Shown here: positions 26,798 through 37,009 of the stretch, piece after piece
Position numbering within the stretch: the stretch's first letter is position 1
Layout of the letters: each line of letters opens with the position of its first letter
Source of the DNA: Streptomyces sp. B3I8
Lineage (GTDB): Bacteria; Actinomycetota; Actinomycetes; Streptomycetales; Streptomycetaceae
Length of the DNA: 64,000 nt
Direction of reading: 5' to 3'
Assembly (NCBI RefSeq): GCF_030816915.1
Contig: NZ_JAUSYN010000002.1
Location: 5,531,501 to 5,595,500, forward strand
Program-made: the position numbers and the translations under genes
Notes under the pieces: generated by a model
What the model was told of the DNA's origin: nothing
Databases searched by the model: none
The model's input: the letters and a program-made list of their open reading frames with translations, nothing else

Positions 26798-27721
26798 ATG
26801 AAGACGACCGAGACCCCCGCCCCCGTACCGGCCGAGCCCGGTGTCACCGTCTCCAAGGGCGACCGCCCGGCCGCCGAGCCGCCGAAGGAGCGCAAGGAGG
26901 GCGGCATCCTCAACGCCTTCTCGCACGGCATGCTCGTGCTGTGGGCGGTCATGGTGGTGATGCCGCTGCTCTGGGCGGTGATGACGTCCTTCAAGGACGA
27001 CAAGTCCATCTTCTCCTCGCCCTGGGCGCTGCCGGACAAGCTGCACTTCGACAACTGGTCGAGGGCGTGGACCGATGCCCACATGGGCGACTACTTCTTC
27101 AACACCGTCCTGGTGGTGGGCGGCTCTCTCATCGGCACGCTGGTGCTCGGGTCGATGGCGGCGTACGTGCTGGCGCGGTTCGACTTCCCGGGCAACCGGT
27201 TCATCTACTACCTGTTCATCGGCGGCATGAGTTTCCCGATCATGCTCGCGCTGGTGCCGTTGTTCTACGTGGTGAACAACATGGGCCTGTTGAACACGAT
27301 CCACGGGCTGATCCTGGTCTACATCGCCTACTCGCTGCCCTTCACCGTCTTCTTCCTGACCGCGTTCTTCCGCACCCTGCCCAGCTCGGTGGCGGAGGCG
27401 GCCTTCGTGGACGGTGCCTCGCACACCCGTACGTTCTTCCAGATCATGCTGCCGATGGCCAAGCCCGGCCTGGTCAGCGTAGGGATCTTCAACTTCCTGG
27501 GCCAGTGGAACCAGTACATGCTGCCCACCGTGCTCAACACCGATCCCGACAAGCGGGTCCTCACCCAGGGGCTGGTCCAGCTCGCCGCGAGCCAGGGCTA
27601 CAAGGGTGACTGGTCCGGACTCTTCGCCGGACTGGTGATGGCCATGCTGCCGGTACTCGCGGCGTACATCGTCTTCCAGCGCCAGGTGGTCCAGGGGCTG
27701 ACGGCGGGCGCCCTGAAGTAG
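26798..27721 (+). CDS. ngcG: NgcG-type ABC sugar permease
   Basis: A 307-residue MalG/UgpE-type permease. A cytoplasmic Pro/Lys-rich N-tail is followed by 'GMLVLWAVMVVMPLLWAVM' and further membrane segments ('FIYYLFIGGMSFPIMLALVP'). The EAA loop is 'SSVAEAAFVDGASHTRTFFQ'. It starts 5 bases after ngcF and completes the ngcEFG transport operon. The next gene, a ROK regulator, begins about 260 bp downstream. Confidence 0.9.
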   Translation: MKTTETPAPVPAEPGVTVSKGDRPAAEPPKERKEGGILNAFSHGMLVLWAVMVVMPLLWAVMTSFKDDKSIFSSPWALPDKLHFDNWSRAWTDAHMGDYFFNTVLVVGGSLIGTLVLGSMAAYVLARFDFPGNRFIYYLFIGGMSFPIMLALVPLFYVVNNMGLLNTIHGLILVYIAYSLPFTVFFLTAFFRTLPSSVAEAAFVDGASHTRTFFQIMLPMAKPGLVSVGIFNFLGQWNQYMLPTVLNTDPDKRVLTQGLVQLAASQGYKGDWSGLFAGLVMAMLPVLAAYIVFQRQVVQGLTAGALK

Positions 27722-27978
27722 CCGGACCCCTCCGCGAGCAGGGGGAACACCGGCCGGCCCGTCGCCGCCGCCCCGCTCGCGACCTCCCGCGGTCCGCCGC
27801 CACGCGCCGCCTCCGGCTCCCGGAGGCGGCCCTGCGGCATGTCCCGGCGCGGTGGCCGGTTGAGCGTCGAAACGGTTCAACCTCTTGACGGGAGGCGACC
27901 CGAACGGCTCAGCTTAGGGTTCACTAGTTGGACACGGACGGGGCCTCGCCGAAGCGGTCCCGCGCGCAGGAGGTCGTC

Positions 27979-29178
27979 GTGGAGACTCCAGGGTCGCAGT
28001 CGTCGCTGCACCGAGCCAACCTGGAGCGGGTCGTACGTGCCGTACGCCTGGCCGGGTCGCTCACGCAGGCGGAGATCGCGAGGACCACTGGTCTGTCCGC
28101 GGCGACGGTCTCGAACATCGTGCGGGAACTGAAGAGCGGCGGGACGGTGGAGGTCACCCCGACCTCGGCGGGCGGTCGCCGGGCCCGCAGCGTCTCGCTG
28201 AGCGGGGACGCCGGCATCGTCATCGGCGTCGACTTCGGCCACACCCACCTGCGCGTCGCGATCGGCAACCTGGCCCACCAGGTGCTCGCCGAGGAGGCCG
28301 AACCGCTGGACGTGGACGCCTCCGCCGCCCAGGGCTTCGACCGGGCCGAGCAGGTCGTCAGCCGGCTGATCGAGGCGACCGGCGTGGACCGCTCCAAGAT
28401 CGCCGGCGTCGGGCTCGGCGTGCCCGGTCCGATCGACGTGGAGGCGGGCACCCTGGGCTCCACCGCCATCCTGCCGGGCTGGACCGGCGCCCGGCCCGCC
28501 GAGGAGCTGCGCGAGCGCCTCGGCGTGCCCGTGCACGTGGACAACGACGCCAACCTCGGCGCCCTGGGCGAGCTGGTCTGGGGCAGCGGGCGGGGCGTGA
28601 AGGACCTGGCGTACATCAAGGTGGCCAGCGGCGTCGGAGCCGGGCTCGTGATCCAGGGGAAGATCTACCGGGGACCGGGCGGCACGGCGGGCGAGATAGG
28701 GCACATCACCCTCGACGAGTCGGGTCCGGTCTGCCGCTGCGGCAACCGGGGCTGCCTGGAGACCTTCGCCTCGGCGCGCTACGTGCTGCCGCTGCTGAGG
28801 TCCAGTCACGGCACCGATCTCACGCTGGACGGCGTCGTCCGGCTGGCGAGGGACGGCGACCCGGGCTGCCGGCGTGTCATCGCCGATGTGGGCCGACACG
28901 TGGGCAGCGGAGTGGCCAATCTCTGTAATCTGCTGAATCCCAGCCGGGTGGTTCTCGGCGGCGATCTCGCCGAGGCCGGGGAGCTCGTCCTGGGGCCCAT
29001 AAGGGAGTCCGTGGGCCGGTACGCGATCCCCAGCGCCGCCCGGCATCTGTCGGTGCTTCCGGGGGCCCTCGGGGGCCGTGCGGAGGTGCTCGGAGCACTC
29101 GCTCTCGCGCTCAGCGAGATGGGTGATTCGACCCTTCTGGACGGGTCTGCTCCCGTGTCCACTCCTGCCTTCACTTAG
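27979..29178 (+). CDS. rok7B7: ROK-family transcriptional repressor (Rok7B7-like)
   Basis: The GTG at 27979 has an ideal AGGAGG five bases upstream and gives 399 residues; a TTG at 27928 is less likely. The N-terminus holds a winged helix ('LTQAEIARTTGLSAATVSNI'), then the ROK sugar-kinase fold with 'GVGLGVPGPID', the 'GTAGEIGH' motif and the zinc site 'CRCGNRGCLE'. It lies between ngcEFG and xylFGH, as SCO6008 does in S. coelicolor (recall), where Rok7B7 influences xylose and GlcNAc uptake, carbon control and antibiotic production. A possible operator, the imperfect dyad around GAAACGGTTC near 27870, lies upstream. Confidence 0.9.
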   Translation: METPGSQSSLHRANLERVVRAVRLAGSLTQAEIARTTGLSAATVSNIVRELKSGGTVEVTPTSAGGRRARSVSLSGDAGIVIGVDFGHTHLRVAIGNLAHQVLAEEAEPLDVDASAAQGFDRAEQVVSRLIEATGVDRSKIAGVGLGVPGPIDVEAGTLGSTAILPGWTGARPAEELRERLGVPVHVDNDANLGALGELVWGSGRGVKDLAYIKVASGVGAGLVIQGKIYRGPGGTAGEIGHITLDESGPVCRCGNRGCLETFASARYVLPLLRSSHGTDLTLDGVVRLARDGDPGCRRVIADVGRHVGSGVANLCNLLNPSRVVLGGDLAEAGELVLGPIRESVGRYAIPSAARHLSVLPGALGGRAEVLGALALALSEMGDSTLLDGSAPVSTPAFT

Positions 29179-29299
29179 AGAACGGATGGCACCGTTGCCA
29201 TCTCGTTAAGGATTTACTTCTTGACGCCGCACGTGTGGCCGAGTTGACTTCCAGCCACCTCGGCCGCAACGTCGCGGCCTCGTCAGGGAGGTTTCTGAA

Positions 29300-30418
29300 G
29301 TGAACACGCGTATGCGTCGCGCCGCCGTTGCGGTTGCCGCCGGTGCCATGGCCGTCTCTCTCGCCGCCTGTGGCAGCGCCAAGGAGTCCAAGGACTCCGA
29401 CTCCGACTCCTCGTCCGCCGCGAAGAAGAAGGGCGACGACATCACGGTCGGCCTGCTTCTGCCGGAGAACAAGACCGCCCGGTACGAGAAGTTCGACAAG
29501 CCCCTGATCGAGAAGAAGATCAAGGACCTGACGAACAACAAGGCCAAGGTCCTCTACAACAACGCGCGCGGCGACGCCAACCTGCAGTCGCAGCAGGTCG
29601 ACACGATGGTCACCAACAAGGTGGACGTCCTCATCGTCGACGCCGTCGACTCCAAGGCGATCAAGAACTCGGTCCAGAAGGCAGTCGACAGCGGCATCAA
29701 GGTCGTCGCGTACGACCGCCTGGCCGAGGGCCCGATCAGCGGCTACACCTCGTTCGACAACGAGCAGGTGGGCAAGGCCCAGGGCGACGCCCTGCTGAAG
29801 GCGCTGGGCGACAAGGCCAAGAAGTCCTCCAAGATCGTCATGATCAACGGTTCGGTCACCGACCCGAACGCCGCGCAGTTCAAGAAGGGCGCCCACTCCT
29901 CCCTGGACGGCAAGGTGACCGTCGCCAAGGAGTACGACACCAAGGAGTGGTCGCCGGACAACGCCAACTCCGAGATGGAGGCGGCGATCTCCGCCGTCGG
30001 CGCCAAGAACATCGCGGGCGTCTACTCCGCCAACGACGGCATGGCCGGCGGCGCCATCACCGCCCTGAAGGCCGCGGGCATCAAGGTCCCGGTCACCGGC
30101 CAGGACGCCGAGCTCGCCGGCGTGCAGCGCATCCTCGCCGGCGACCAGTACATGAGCGTCTACAAGTCCTACCCGCAGGAGGCGACCGTCGTCGCCGAGT
30201 TCGCGGTCGCCGTGGCCAAGGGCGAGAGCACGGACTCCATCGCCAAGACCAAGGTCGACAGCGCCAGCGCCAAGGGCATCCCCGCGGCCATCATCCCCGT
30301 CGTCTCGCTGACCACGGCGAACATCAAGGACACCGTCATCAAGGACGGCTACTACACGCTCGACGAGATCTGCACGGCCAAGTACAAGGCCGCCTGCAAC
30401 AAGGCCGGTCTCAAGTAG
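29300..30418 (+). CDS. xylF: XylF-type xylose-binding lipoprotein
   Basis: A 372-residue periplasmic-binding-protein-like 1 family member, an extracellular lipoprotein with lipobox 'LAAC' after a short signal peptide. An acidic Ser/Asp linker follows, then the sugar-binding domains with 'NNARGDANLQSQQVDTMV', 'KVVAYDRLAEGPISGYTSFD' and 'AGVYSANDGMAGGAITALKA'. The GTG at 29300 is preceded by GGGAGG. It precedes xylG and xylH on the same strand and would feed xylose to that importer. Control by the adjacent ROK protein is likely by analogy with S. coelicolor. Because xylH downstream is frameshifted, its binding protein may be an orphan in this strain. Confidence 0.92.
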   Translation: MNTRMRRAAVAVAAGAMAVSLAACGSAKESKDSDSDSSSAAKKKGDDITVGLLLPENKTARYEKFDKPLIEKKIKDLTNNKAKVLYNNARGDANLQSQQVDTMVTNKVDVLIVDAVDSKAIKNSVQKAVDSGIKVVAYDRLAEGPISGYTSFDNEQVGKAQGDALLKALGDKAKKSSKIVMINGSVTDPNAAQFKKGAHSSLDGKVTVAKEYDTKEWSPDNANSEMEAAISAVGAKNIAGVYSANDGMAGGAITALKAAGIKVPVTGQDAELAGVQRILAGDQYMSVYKSYPQEATVVAEFAVAVAKGESTDSIAKTKVDSASAKGIPAAIIPVVSLTTANIKDTVIKDGYYTLDEICTAKYKAACNKAGLK

Positions 30419-30664
30419 CACCGGCCGGCCGACGACCCCAGGCGACCGCGTCCCGCGGACGCCTGGCCCGAAGGCCCTCGCGCCCGTCCCCCGCACACGG
30501 ACCCCTCGCGGATCCGCTTTACGGGGACGGACGCGCCTCGTACTCCGTCCGGTGTCCCGTGATCAACAGCCCCGCAAGCTCGTGCGGGGCGCCGGACGGA
30601 TCACTTCCCCCCAACTTTCTGTACAACCTCTCCGCCGGGTCAGGCGGCGAAGGAGATGGTTCAC

Positions 30665-31447
30665 GTGTCCGCTACGCCCGTGCTGGCGTTGCGCGGGGTC
30701 TCCAAGCGGTTCGGTGCCGTCCAGGCGCTCACCGACGTAGAGCTTGAGGTCCACGCCGGTGAGGTGGTCGCCCTGGTGGGCGACAACGGAGCCGGAAAGT
30801 CCACGCTGGTCAAGACGATCGCCGGCGTGCACCCCATCGATGACGGCGTCATCGAGTGGAACGGCAGTGCCGTGTCGATCGGCAGGCCGCACGACGCCCA
30901 GGCACTGGGCATCGCCACCGTCTACCAGGACCTGGCGCTGTGCGACAACATCGACGTCGTCGGCAACCTCTACCTCGGTCGCGAGGTCAAGAGGTTCGGC
31001 ATCCTCGACGAGGTCGAGATGGAGCGGCGCTCCCGCGAGCTGCTGGACACGCTGTCCATCCGCATCCCCAGCGTCCGCATCCCGATCGCCTCCCTCTCCG
31101 GCGGTCAGCGCCAGGTCGTGGCGATCGCCCGTTCGATGCTCGGCGAGCCCAATCTGGTCATCCTCGACGAGCCCACCGCCGCCCTCGGCGTCGAGCAGAC
31201 CGCACAGGTCCTCGACCTGGTCGAGCGGCTCCGCGAGCGCGGCCTCGCCGTCATCCTCATCAGCCACAACATGGCCGACGTCAAGGCGGTGGCCGACAAG
31301 GTGGCCGTCCTGCGGCTCGGCCGCAACAACGGCGTCTTCGAGGTCAAGTCGACCTCGCAGGAGGAGATCATCTCCGCCATCACCGGCGCCACCGACAACG
31401 CCGTCACCCGTCGTGCGGCCCGCTCGAACGGGGAGGTCACCAAGTGA
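30665..31447 (+). CDS. xylG: XylG-type ABC ATPase (single domain)
   Basis: A 260-residue ATPase with Walker A 'GDNGAGKST', signature 'LSGGQRQVVAIARSM', Walker B 'LVILDEPTAALG' and switch His 'LISHNMADV'. The E. coli XylG is twice as long with two fused nucleotide-binding domains; this actinobacterial form has one and should act as a homodimer. The GTG at 30665 is chosen over an ATG at 30656 because AAGGAG sits 9 bases before the former and overlaps the latter. Its TGA overlaps the GTG start of xylH. Confidence 0.93.
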   Translation: MSATPVLALRGVSKRFGAVQALTDVELEVHAGEVVALVGDNGAGKSTLVKTIAGVHPIDDGVIEWNGSAVSIGRPHDAQALGIATVYQDLALCDNIDVVGNLYLGREVKRFGILDEVEMERRSRELLDTLSIRIPSVRIPIASLSGGQRQVVAIARSMLGEPNLVILDEPTAALGVEQTAQVLDLVERLRERGLAVILISHNMADVKAVADKVAVLRLGRNNGVFEVKSTSQEEIISAITGATDNAVTRRAARSNGEVTK

Positions 31448-32746
31448 GCATCGACAAGCCGTCCGCGACGGTGTCGAAGGACACCGCCGAACCGGTCGAG
31501 AACCCCGAGGCGGCGCGCGGCGCCGATGTCGCCGTCGACCCCCGGCTGCTCATCCGCGAACGCGGCCTGGCCGGCTACGTCGGCGAGTTCAAGCGCAAGA
31601 TCAAGGCCGGCGAGCTGGGGTCCATCCCCGTCGTCCTCGGTCTGATCATCATCTGCATCGTCTTCCAGAGCCTGAACTCCAACTTCCTGTCCGCGCAGAA
31701 CCTGAGTGACATCTCCGTCACCATGGTCGGCACGGGCATGATCTCCGTCGGCATCGTCTTCGTGCTGCTGCTCGGCGAGATCGACCTGTCGGTCGGCTCG
31801 GTCAGCGGCGCCGCCAGCGCCATCGCGGCCGTCCTGGCGGTCAACCAGGGCTGGCCGGAGTGGGCCGCGGTGCTCTTCGCCGTCGCCGCCGGCGCGGCCA
31901 TCGGCGCGCTGCACGGCTTCTTCTTCGCGGTGCTCGGCGCCCCCGCCTTCGCCGTCACCCTGGCCGGCCTGCTGTTCTGGCTCGGCTTCATGCTGAAGGT
32001 GCTCGGCGAGAACGGCCACCATCAACCTCGACAGCGACGGCCTCATCGGCAAGCTGACCACGTACTTCTTCGCGGACGTGGCCGCCGCGTACGGCTTGGC
32101 GGTCGTCGTCGTCGCGCTGTTCTTCCTCAGCTCCTTCCTGGGCAACCGCCGCCGCGAGGCCGCGGGCGTCCCGTCCCGGCCGCTCAGCGACACCCTGCTG
32201 CGCACGGCCCTGCTCGCCGTGGTCTCGTTCGCCGCGGCCGCGATGTACAACCAGTACAAGGGCCTGCCGCTGGCCACCGTGATCTTCCTGGCCTTCCTGG
32301 TCGGCAGCGACTTCCTGCTGCGCCGCACCGCCTACGGCCGCAAGATCTTCGCGCTCGGCGGCAGCGTCGAGGCCTCCCGCCGAGCGGGCATCAACGTCAC
32401 CACCGTGCGGATCACGGTCTTCGCGATCGCCGGCGGGTTCTCCGCCATCGGCGGCCTCTTCCTGGCCTCCAAGATCGCCTCGGCCAACCAGAGCGCCGGC
32501 ACCGGTGACCTGCTGATGAACGCGATCGCCGCGGCGGTCATCGGTGGCACGTCCCTCTTCGGCGGCCGCGGCCGCACGTGGAACGCGCTGCTCGGTGTCC
32601 TGGTGATCGTCTCGATCCAGTACGGCCTGCAGCTCGAGTCCATCGCCGAACCGGTGAAGTACATGATCACGGCGGCGGTCCTGCTGACCACCGTGGTGAT
32701 CGACTCCATCACCCGCAAGACGCAGAAGACCGCGGGCCGCGCGTAA
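31444..32746 (+). pseudogene. xylH: XylH-type ABC permease, frameshifted
   Basis: The frame from the GTG at 31444 encodes the cytoplasmic N-tail and first membrane segments of a ribose/xylose-type permease ('GSIPVVLGLIIICIVFQSLN', 'GLLFWLGFMLKVLG'), then loses sense after 'LGENG'. A +1 shift at about 32015 restores the family sequence ('TINLDSDGLIGKLTTYFFAD', 'YGLAVVVVALFFLSSFLG', 'GKIFALGGSVEASRRAGIN'-like region, 'AAAVIGGTSLFGGRGRTWNA') to the stop at 32746. The total of 1,303 bases equals 434 codons plus one. One extra C in AACGGCCACC (32011-32020) accounts for everything. No other damage is seen, so it is either very recent or a sequencing error. Confidence 0.88.
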
Positions 32747-32762
32747 CGCGTGACGCCGTGAT

Positions 32763-32799
32763 CCTGTGCCCGGCACCCCCAGGGGGCGCCGGGCACAGG
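32763..32799 (+). terminator. Terminator after xylFGH
   Basis: CCTGTGCCCGGC (32763-32774) pairs with GCCGGGCACAGG (32788-32799), and the inner CCCCC/GGGGG extends the stem. It follows the xylH stop by 16 bases. Confidence 0.85.
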
Positions 32800-32921
32800 C
32801 ATGTCCGGGGGACGGCAGGGGTACCGCGTCGGGGGTGGGCTCCGGGCGGCGCGGCCGAACATTAGACTCGTCGGGCCGAACGAAGCCCGGAACTGCCGGC
32901 TCTTACTGCAAGGAGGCACGG

Positions 32922-34853
32922 GTGCCGCTGCTGACCCGCATCAGGGGACCGCGTGATCTGGACCGGCTCACCCTGGAGGAGCTGGACGAGCTGGCGGAGG
33001 AGATCCGCACCTTCCTCGTCGATGCCGTCTCCAAGACCGGCGGCCACCTGGGCCCGAACCTCGGTGTCGTCGAGCTCACCCTGGCCCTGCACCGCGTCTT
33101 CCAGTCGCCCAAGGACAAGGTCCTCTTCGACACCGGCCACCAGTCCTACGTGCACAAGCTGCTCACCGGCCGCCAGGACTTCTCGAGGCTGAAGCAGAAG
33201 GGCGGCCTGTCCGGCTACCCCTCCCAGGCCGAGTCCGAGCACGACGTCATCGAGAACAGTCACGCCTCCACCGTGCTGGGCTGGGCCGACGGCATCGCCA
33301 AGGCCAACCAGCTCAAGAAGCGCGACAGCCACGTCGTCGCGGTCATCGGTGACGGCGCCCTGACCGGCGGCATGGCCTGGGAGGCGCTCAACAACATCGC
33401 CGACGCCAAGGACCGTCCCCTGGTCATCGTCGTCAACGACAACGAGCGCTCGTACGCCCCCACCATCGGCGGCCTCGCCAACCACCTGGCCACCCTGCGC
33501 ACCACCGACGGCTACGAGCGCTTCCTGGCCCGCACCCGCGAGGTCCTGGAGCGCACCCCGGTCGTCGGCCGGCCGCTCTACGAGACCCTGCACGGCGCCA
33601 AGAAGGGCCTGAAGGACTTCATCACCCCGCAGGGCATGTTCGAGGACCTGGGCCTGAAGTACGTCGGCCCGATCGACGGCCACGACATCGAGGCCCTGGA
33701 GTCCGCGCTGACCCGCGCCAAGCGCTTCGGCGGCCCCGTCATCGTGCACTGCCTCACCGAGAAGGGCCGCGGCTACCAGCCCGCCCTGGCGGACGAGGCC
33801 GACCGCTTCCACGGCATCGGCCCCATCCACCCCGACACCGGCCTGCCCGTCAAGGCCGCCGGCGCCGACTGGACCTCCGTCTTCGGCGACGAGATGGTCC
33901 GGCTCGGCACCGAGCGCGACGACATCGTGGCCATCACGGCCGCCATGCTCCAGCCCGTCGGCCTGAAGAAGTTCGCGGACGCCTTCCCCGACCGCATCTA
34001 CGACGTCGGCATCGCCGAGCAGCACGGCGCCGTCTCCGCCGCCGGCCTCGCCCACGCGGGCACGCACCCCGTCTTCGCCGTCTACGCCACCTTCCTCAAC
34101 CGTGCCTTCGACCAGGTCCTGATGGACGTCGCCCTGCACAAGTGCGGCGTGACCTTCGTCCTGGACCGGGCCGGCGTCACCGGCACCGACGGCGCCTCCC
34201 ACAACGGCATGTGGGACATGTCCATCCTCCAGGTCGTGCCCGGCCTCCGGCTCGCCGCGCCGCGCGACGCCGACCAGGTCCGCGCCCAGCTCCGCGAGGC
34301 CGTCGCCGTCGAGGACGCGCCCACCGTGGTCCGCTTCTCCAAGGGTGCCGTCGGCCCCGCCGTGCCCGCCGTGGGCCGCGTCGGCGGCATGGACGTGCTG
34401 CGCGAGCCCGGCACCGACCGCCCGGACGTGCTGCTGGTCTCCGTCGGCGCCCTCGCCCCGATGTGCCTGGAGATCGCCGGGCTGCTCGACAAGCAGGGCA
34501 TCACCACCACCGTCGTCGACCCCCGCTGGGTCAAGCCGGTCGACGAGGCCATGGCCCCGCTCGCCGAGCGCCACCGGGTCGTCGTCACCGTCGAGGACAA
34601 CTCGCGCGTCGGCGGCGTCGGCTCCACGATCGCCCAGGCCCTGCGCGACGCGGGCGTCGACGTCCCGCTGCGCGACTTCGGCATCCCCCCGCGCTTCCTC
34701 GACCACGCCTCGCGCGCCGAGGTCATGGCGGAGATCGGGCTGACGGCACCCGCCATCGCCCGCCAGGTCACCGGACTGGTCTCCAAGCTCGACGGCCGCT
34801 TCGAACGGCCGACCGCCGAGGCCGAGCCGGTGGAGGAACCGGCACGCGACTGA
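32922..34853 (+). CDS. dxs: 1-deoxy-D-xylulose-5-phosphate synthase
   Basis: A 643-residue thiamine-diphosphate enzyme that condenses pyruvate and glyceraldehyde 3-phosphate, the entry step of the MEP isoprenoid pathway. The TPP/Mg motif '[16 protein letters not shown]' and the loop '[14 protein letters not shown]' are complete. The substrate His lies in '[12 protein letters not shown]', and the catalytic Glu region is '[19 protein letters not shown]'. The GTG at 32922 follows AAGGAGG. It stands alone between two terminators. Confidence 0.97.
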   Translation: MPLLTRIRGPRDLDRLTLEELDELAEEIRTFLVDAVSKTGGHLGPNLGVVELTLALHRVFQSPKDKVLFDTGHQSYVHKLLTGRQDFSRLKQKGGLSGYPSQAESEHDVIENSHASTVLGWADGIAKANQLKKRDSHVVAVIGDGALTGGMAWEALNNIADAKDRPLVIVVNDNERSYAPTIGGLANHLATLRTTDGYERFLARTREVLERTPVVGRPLYETLHGAKKGLKDFITPQGMFEDLGLKYVGPIDGHDIEALESALTRAKRFGGPVIVHCLTEKGRGYQPALADEADRFHGIGPIHPDTGLPVKAAGADWTSVFGDEMVRLGTERDDIVAITAAMLQPVGLKKFADAFPDRIYDVGIAEQHGAVSAAGLAHAGTHPVFAVYATFLNRAFDQVLMDVALHKCGVTFVLDRAGVTGTDGASHNGMWDMSILQVVPGLRLAAPRDADQVRAQLREAVAVEDAPTVVRFSKGAVGPAVPAVGRVGGMDVLREPGTDRPDVLLVSVGALAPMCLEIAGLLDKQGITTTVVDPRWVKPVDEAMAPLAERHRVVVTVEDNSRVGGVGSTIAQALRDAGVDVPLRDFGIPPRFLDHASRAEVMAEIGLTAPAIARQVTGLVSKLDGRFERPTAEAEPVEEPARD

Positions 34854-34877
34854 CCTGTCGACCCCGCACCGAGGAGC

Positions 34878-34916
34878 GAGCCGGTCCGACCACCTTTACG
34901 GTGGTGGGACCGGCTC
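34878..34916 (+). terminator. Terminator after dxs
   Basis: GAGCCGGTCCGACCACC (34878-34894) pairs with GGTGGTGGGACCGGCTC (34900-34916) with one mismatch and a TTTAC loop, 24 bases after the dxs stop. Confidence 0.88.
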
Positions 34917-35016
34917 CTTCGCGTGAATCCGGCCACACCGGGGCACACGCATGTACGCCCCGCCCCGATCACTCATGCCGGGCGGACCGGGGACGACGAG
35001 TGTGGGAGGTACGCCA

Positions 35017-36507
35017 GTGAGCAACACCCTCTTCCGGACGAAGAACATCGAGCAGTCGATCAAGGACACCGAGGAACCCGAACACGCGCTCAAGAAATCC
35101 CTCTCCGCGCTCGACCTGACCGTCTTCGGCGTCGGCGTCATCATCGGCACCGGCATCTTCGTCCTGACCGGCACGGCCGCGAAGAACACCGCGGGCCCCG
35201 CCGTCTCCCTGGCCTTCGTCGTGGCCGGCATCGTCTGCGCGCTGGCCGCCCTCTGCTACGCCGAGTTCGCCTCCACGGTCCCGGTGGCCGGCTCCGCCTA
35301 CACCTTCTCCTACGCCTCCCTCGGCGAGTTCCCCGCCTGGATCATCGGCTGGGACCTCGTCCTGGAACTCGCGCTGGGCACGGCGGTGGTCGCCGTCGGC
35401 TGGTCGGGCTACATCCACTCCCTGCTGGACAACGCCGGCTGGTACCTGCCCGAGGCGCTCAGCGGACGGGACGGCGCCTCCGGGTTCGGCTTCGACATCC
35501 TCGCCGCGCTGCTCGTGCTCGTCCTCACCGCCATCCTCGTCGTGGGCATGAAGCTCTCCGCACGGGTCACCACGGTCGTCGTCGCCATCAAGGTCGCCGT
35601 CGTCCTCGTCGTCATCGTCGCCGGCGCCTTCTTCATCCACAGCGGCAACTACGACCCGTTCATCCCCAAGGCGCAGCCGGTGGAGGCGGGCGGCAACCTC
35701 AAGGCGCCACTCATCCAGCTCATCTTCGGCTGGGCACCCTCGAACTTCGGCGTCATGGGCATCTTCACCGCCGCGTCCGTCGTGTTCTTCGCGTTCATCG
35801 GCTTCGACGTCGTCGCCACCACCGCCGAGGAGACCCGCCACCCGCAGCGCGACGTGCCGCGCGGCATCATCGGCTCCCTGATCATCTGCACCACGCTGTA
35901 CGTCGCCGTGTCGATCGTCGTCACCGGCATGCAGAAGTACTCCAAGCTGTCCGTGGACGCCCCGCTCGCCGACGCCTTCAAGGCCACCGGGCACCCCTGG
36001 TTCGCCGGCCTGATCAGTTTCGGCGCGGCGGTCGGCCTGACCACGGTGTGCATGATCCTGCTGCTCGGCCAGGCCCGGGTGTTCTTCGCGATGAGCCGCG
36101 ACGGCCTGCTGCCGCGCTTCTTCTCGCACACCCACCCGCGCTTCCGCACCCCCTACCGCCCCACCATCCTGCTCGGCGTGGTCATCGCGATCGTCGCGGG
36201 CTTCACCAGCCTGAGCGAACTGGCCGAGCTGGTGAACATCGGCACGCTCTTCGCCTTCATCGTGGTCGCGATCAGCGTCGTCATCCTGCGCCGCACCCGC
36301 CCCGACCTGGAGCGCTCCTTCCGCACCCCGCTGGTGCCCGTCGTCCCGATCCTCTCCGTCCTGGCCTCCCTCTGGCTGATGCTCAACCTCCCCGCGGAGA
36401 CCTGGCTGCGCTTCGGCATCTGGATGGTCATCGGCTTCGCGGTGTACTTCCTGTACGGCCGCGGCCACAGCCGCCTGGCCCGCCGCGAGGAGCAGAGCGT
36501 GTCCTAG
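35017..36507 (+). CDS. APC-superfamily amino-acid permease
   Basis: A 496-residue membrane protein of the cationic amino-acid transporter (YfnA/CAT) branch. The first membrane helix has 'GVGVIIGTGIFVLTGTAAKN', the substrate-backbone motif; 'GPAVSLAFVVAGIVCALAAL' and 'PVAGSAYTFSYASLGE' follow, and 'FFAFIGFDVVATTAEETRHP' marks the sixth helix region. About 12 transmembrane helices are expected. The GTG at 35017 is preceded by GGGAGG. Substrate is most likely a basic or branched amino acid; the flanking dxs and NYN genes say nothing about it. Confidence 0.9.
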   Translation: MSNTLFRTKNIEQSIKDTEEPEHALKKSLSALDLTVFGVGVIIGTGIFVLTGTAAKNTAGPAVSLAFVVAGIVCALAALCYAEFASTVPVAGSAYTFSYASLGEFPAWIIGWDLVLELALGTAVVAVGWSGYIHSLLDNAGWYLPEALSGRDGASGFGFDILAALLVLVLTAILVVGMKLSARVTTVVVAIKVAVVLVVIVAGAFFIHSGNYDPFIPKAQPVEAGGNLKAPLIQLIFGWAPSNFGVMGIFTAASVVFFAFIGFDVVATTAEETRHPQRDVPRGIIGSLIICTTLYVAVSIVVTGMQKYSKLSVDAPLADAFKATGHPWFAGLISFGAAVGLTTVCMILLLGQARVFFAMSRDGLLPRFFSHTHPRFRTPYRPTILLGVVIAIVAGFTSLSELAELVNIGTLFAFIVVAISVVILRRTRPDLERSFRTPLVPVVPILSVLASLWLMLNLPAETWLRFGIWMVIGFAVYFLYGRGHSRLARREEQSVS

Positions 36508-36528
36508 GGCCGATCCGGTGGGCCGATC

Positions 36529-36930
36529 CTAGGAATGACCGTCGGTGGGGCCACCGCGCACCGCTCGCGGCCCCACCACCTCCGCACCCAGTTCCCCCAC
36601 CCTCCGGCGCAGCTCCCGGTCGGCGGTCACCACCAGGCACCGCCGCCCGGCGGCCGCCCGTACGACGTCCACGATCGCGTCGTCCCCGCTGCCGGCCGCC
36701 GCCTCCACCCGCACCCCGGGGACCGGCTCCACGCCCCGCGCGGCCCCCTCCACCACCATCACGACCTCCACCGGGGGCGCCCATCCGGCGACCCCGGTCT
36801 CCGCGCCGGCCGCCAGCGCGTCCCGCAACCGTTCCGCCGCCCCGCGCCGGTCCCGCCACCACCCGTCGGGCACGGAACCGACGACATTCGCGGCGTCGAC
36901 GACAATCAGGGGCACACTCCGCTCGGCCAT
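36529..36930 (-). CDS. NYN/PIN-like domain protein
   Basis: A 133-residue soluble protein: 'VPLIVVDAANVVGSVPDGWW', 'DALAAGAETG', 'PVEVVMVVEGAARG', 'GSGDDAIVDVV' and 'LVVTADRELRRRVGELGAEV'. The pattern of Asp residues (VVDAAN, GDDAI, TADREL) is that of NYN/PIN nucleases that cut RNA with Mg. It is convergent with the amino-acid permease gene, with 21 bp between the two stops. The ATG at 36930 starts directly at the domain. The substrate is unknown. Confidence 0.8.
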   Translation of the reverse strand: MAERSVPLIVVDAANVVGSVPDGWWRDRRGAAERLRDALAAGAETGVAGWAPPVEVVMVVEGAARGVEPVPGVRVEAAAGSGDDAIVDVVRAAAGRRCLVVTADRELRRRVGELGAEVVGPRAVRGGPTDGHS

Positions 36931-37009
36931 GGGAGAAGCGTCGCACGCGGCCCCGGCCGGCCCCGCCCCTCCCGTCGGCTTCGGCTGCCCCACGTCATAA
37001 AGTGAGCGG

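Noticed and set aside
31444..32746. Programmed frameshifting in xylH
   Set aside because: No slippery heptamer or downstream pseudoknot was recognised at AACGGCCACC; a mutation or sequence error is simpler.
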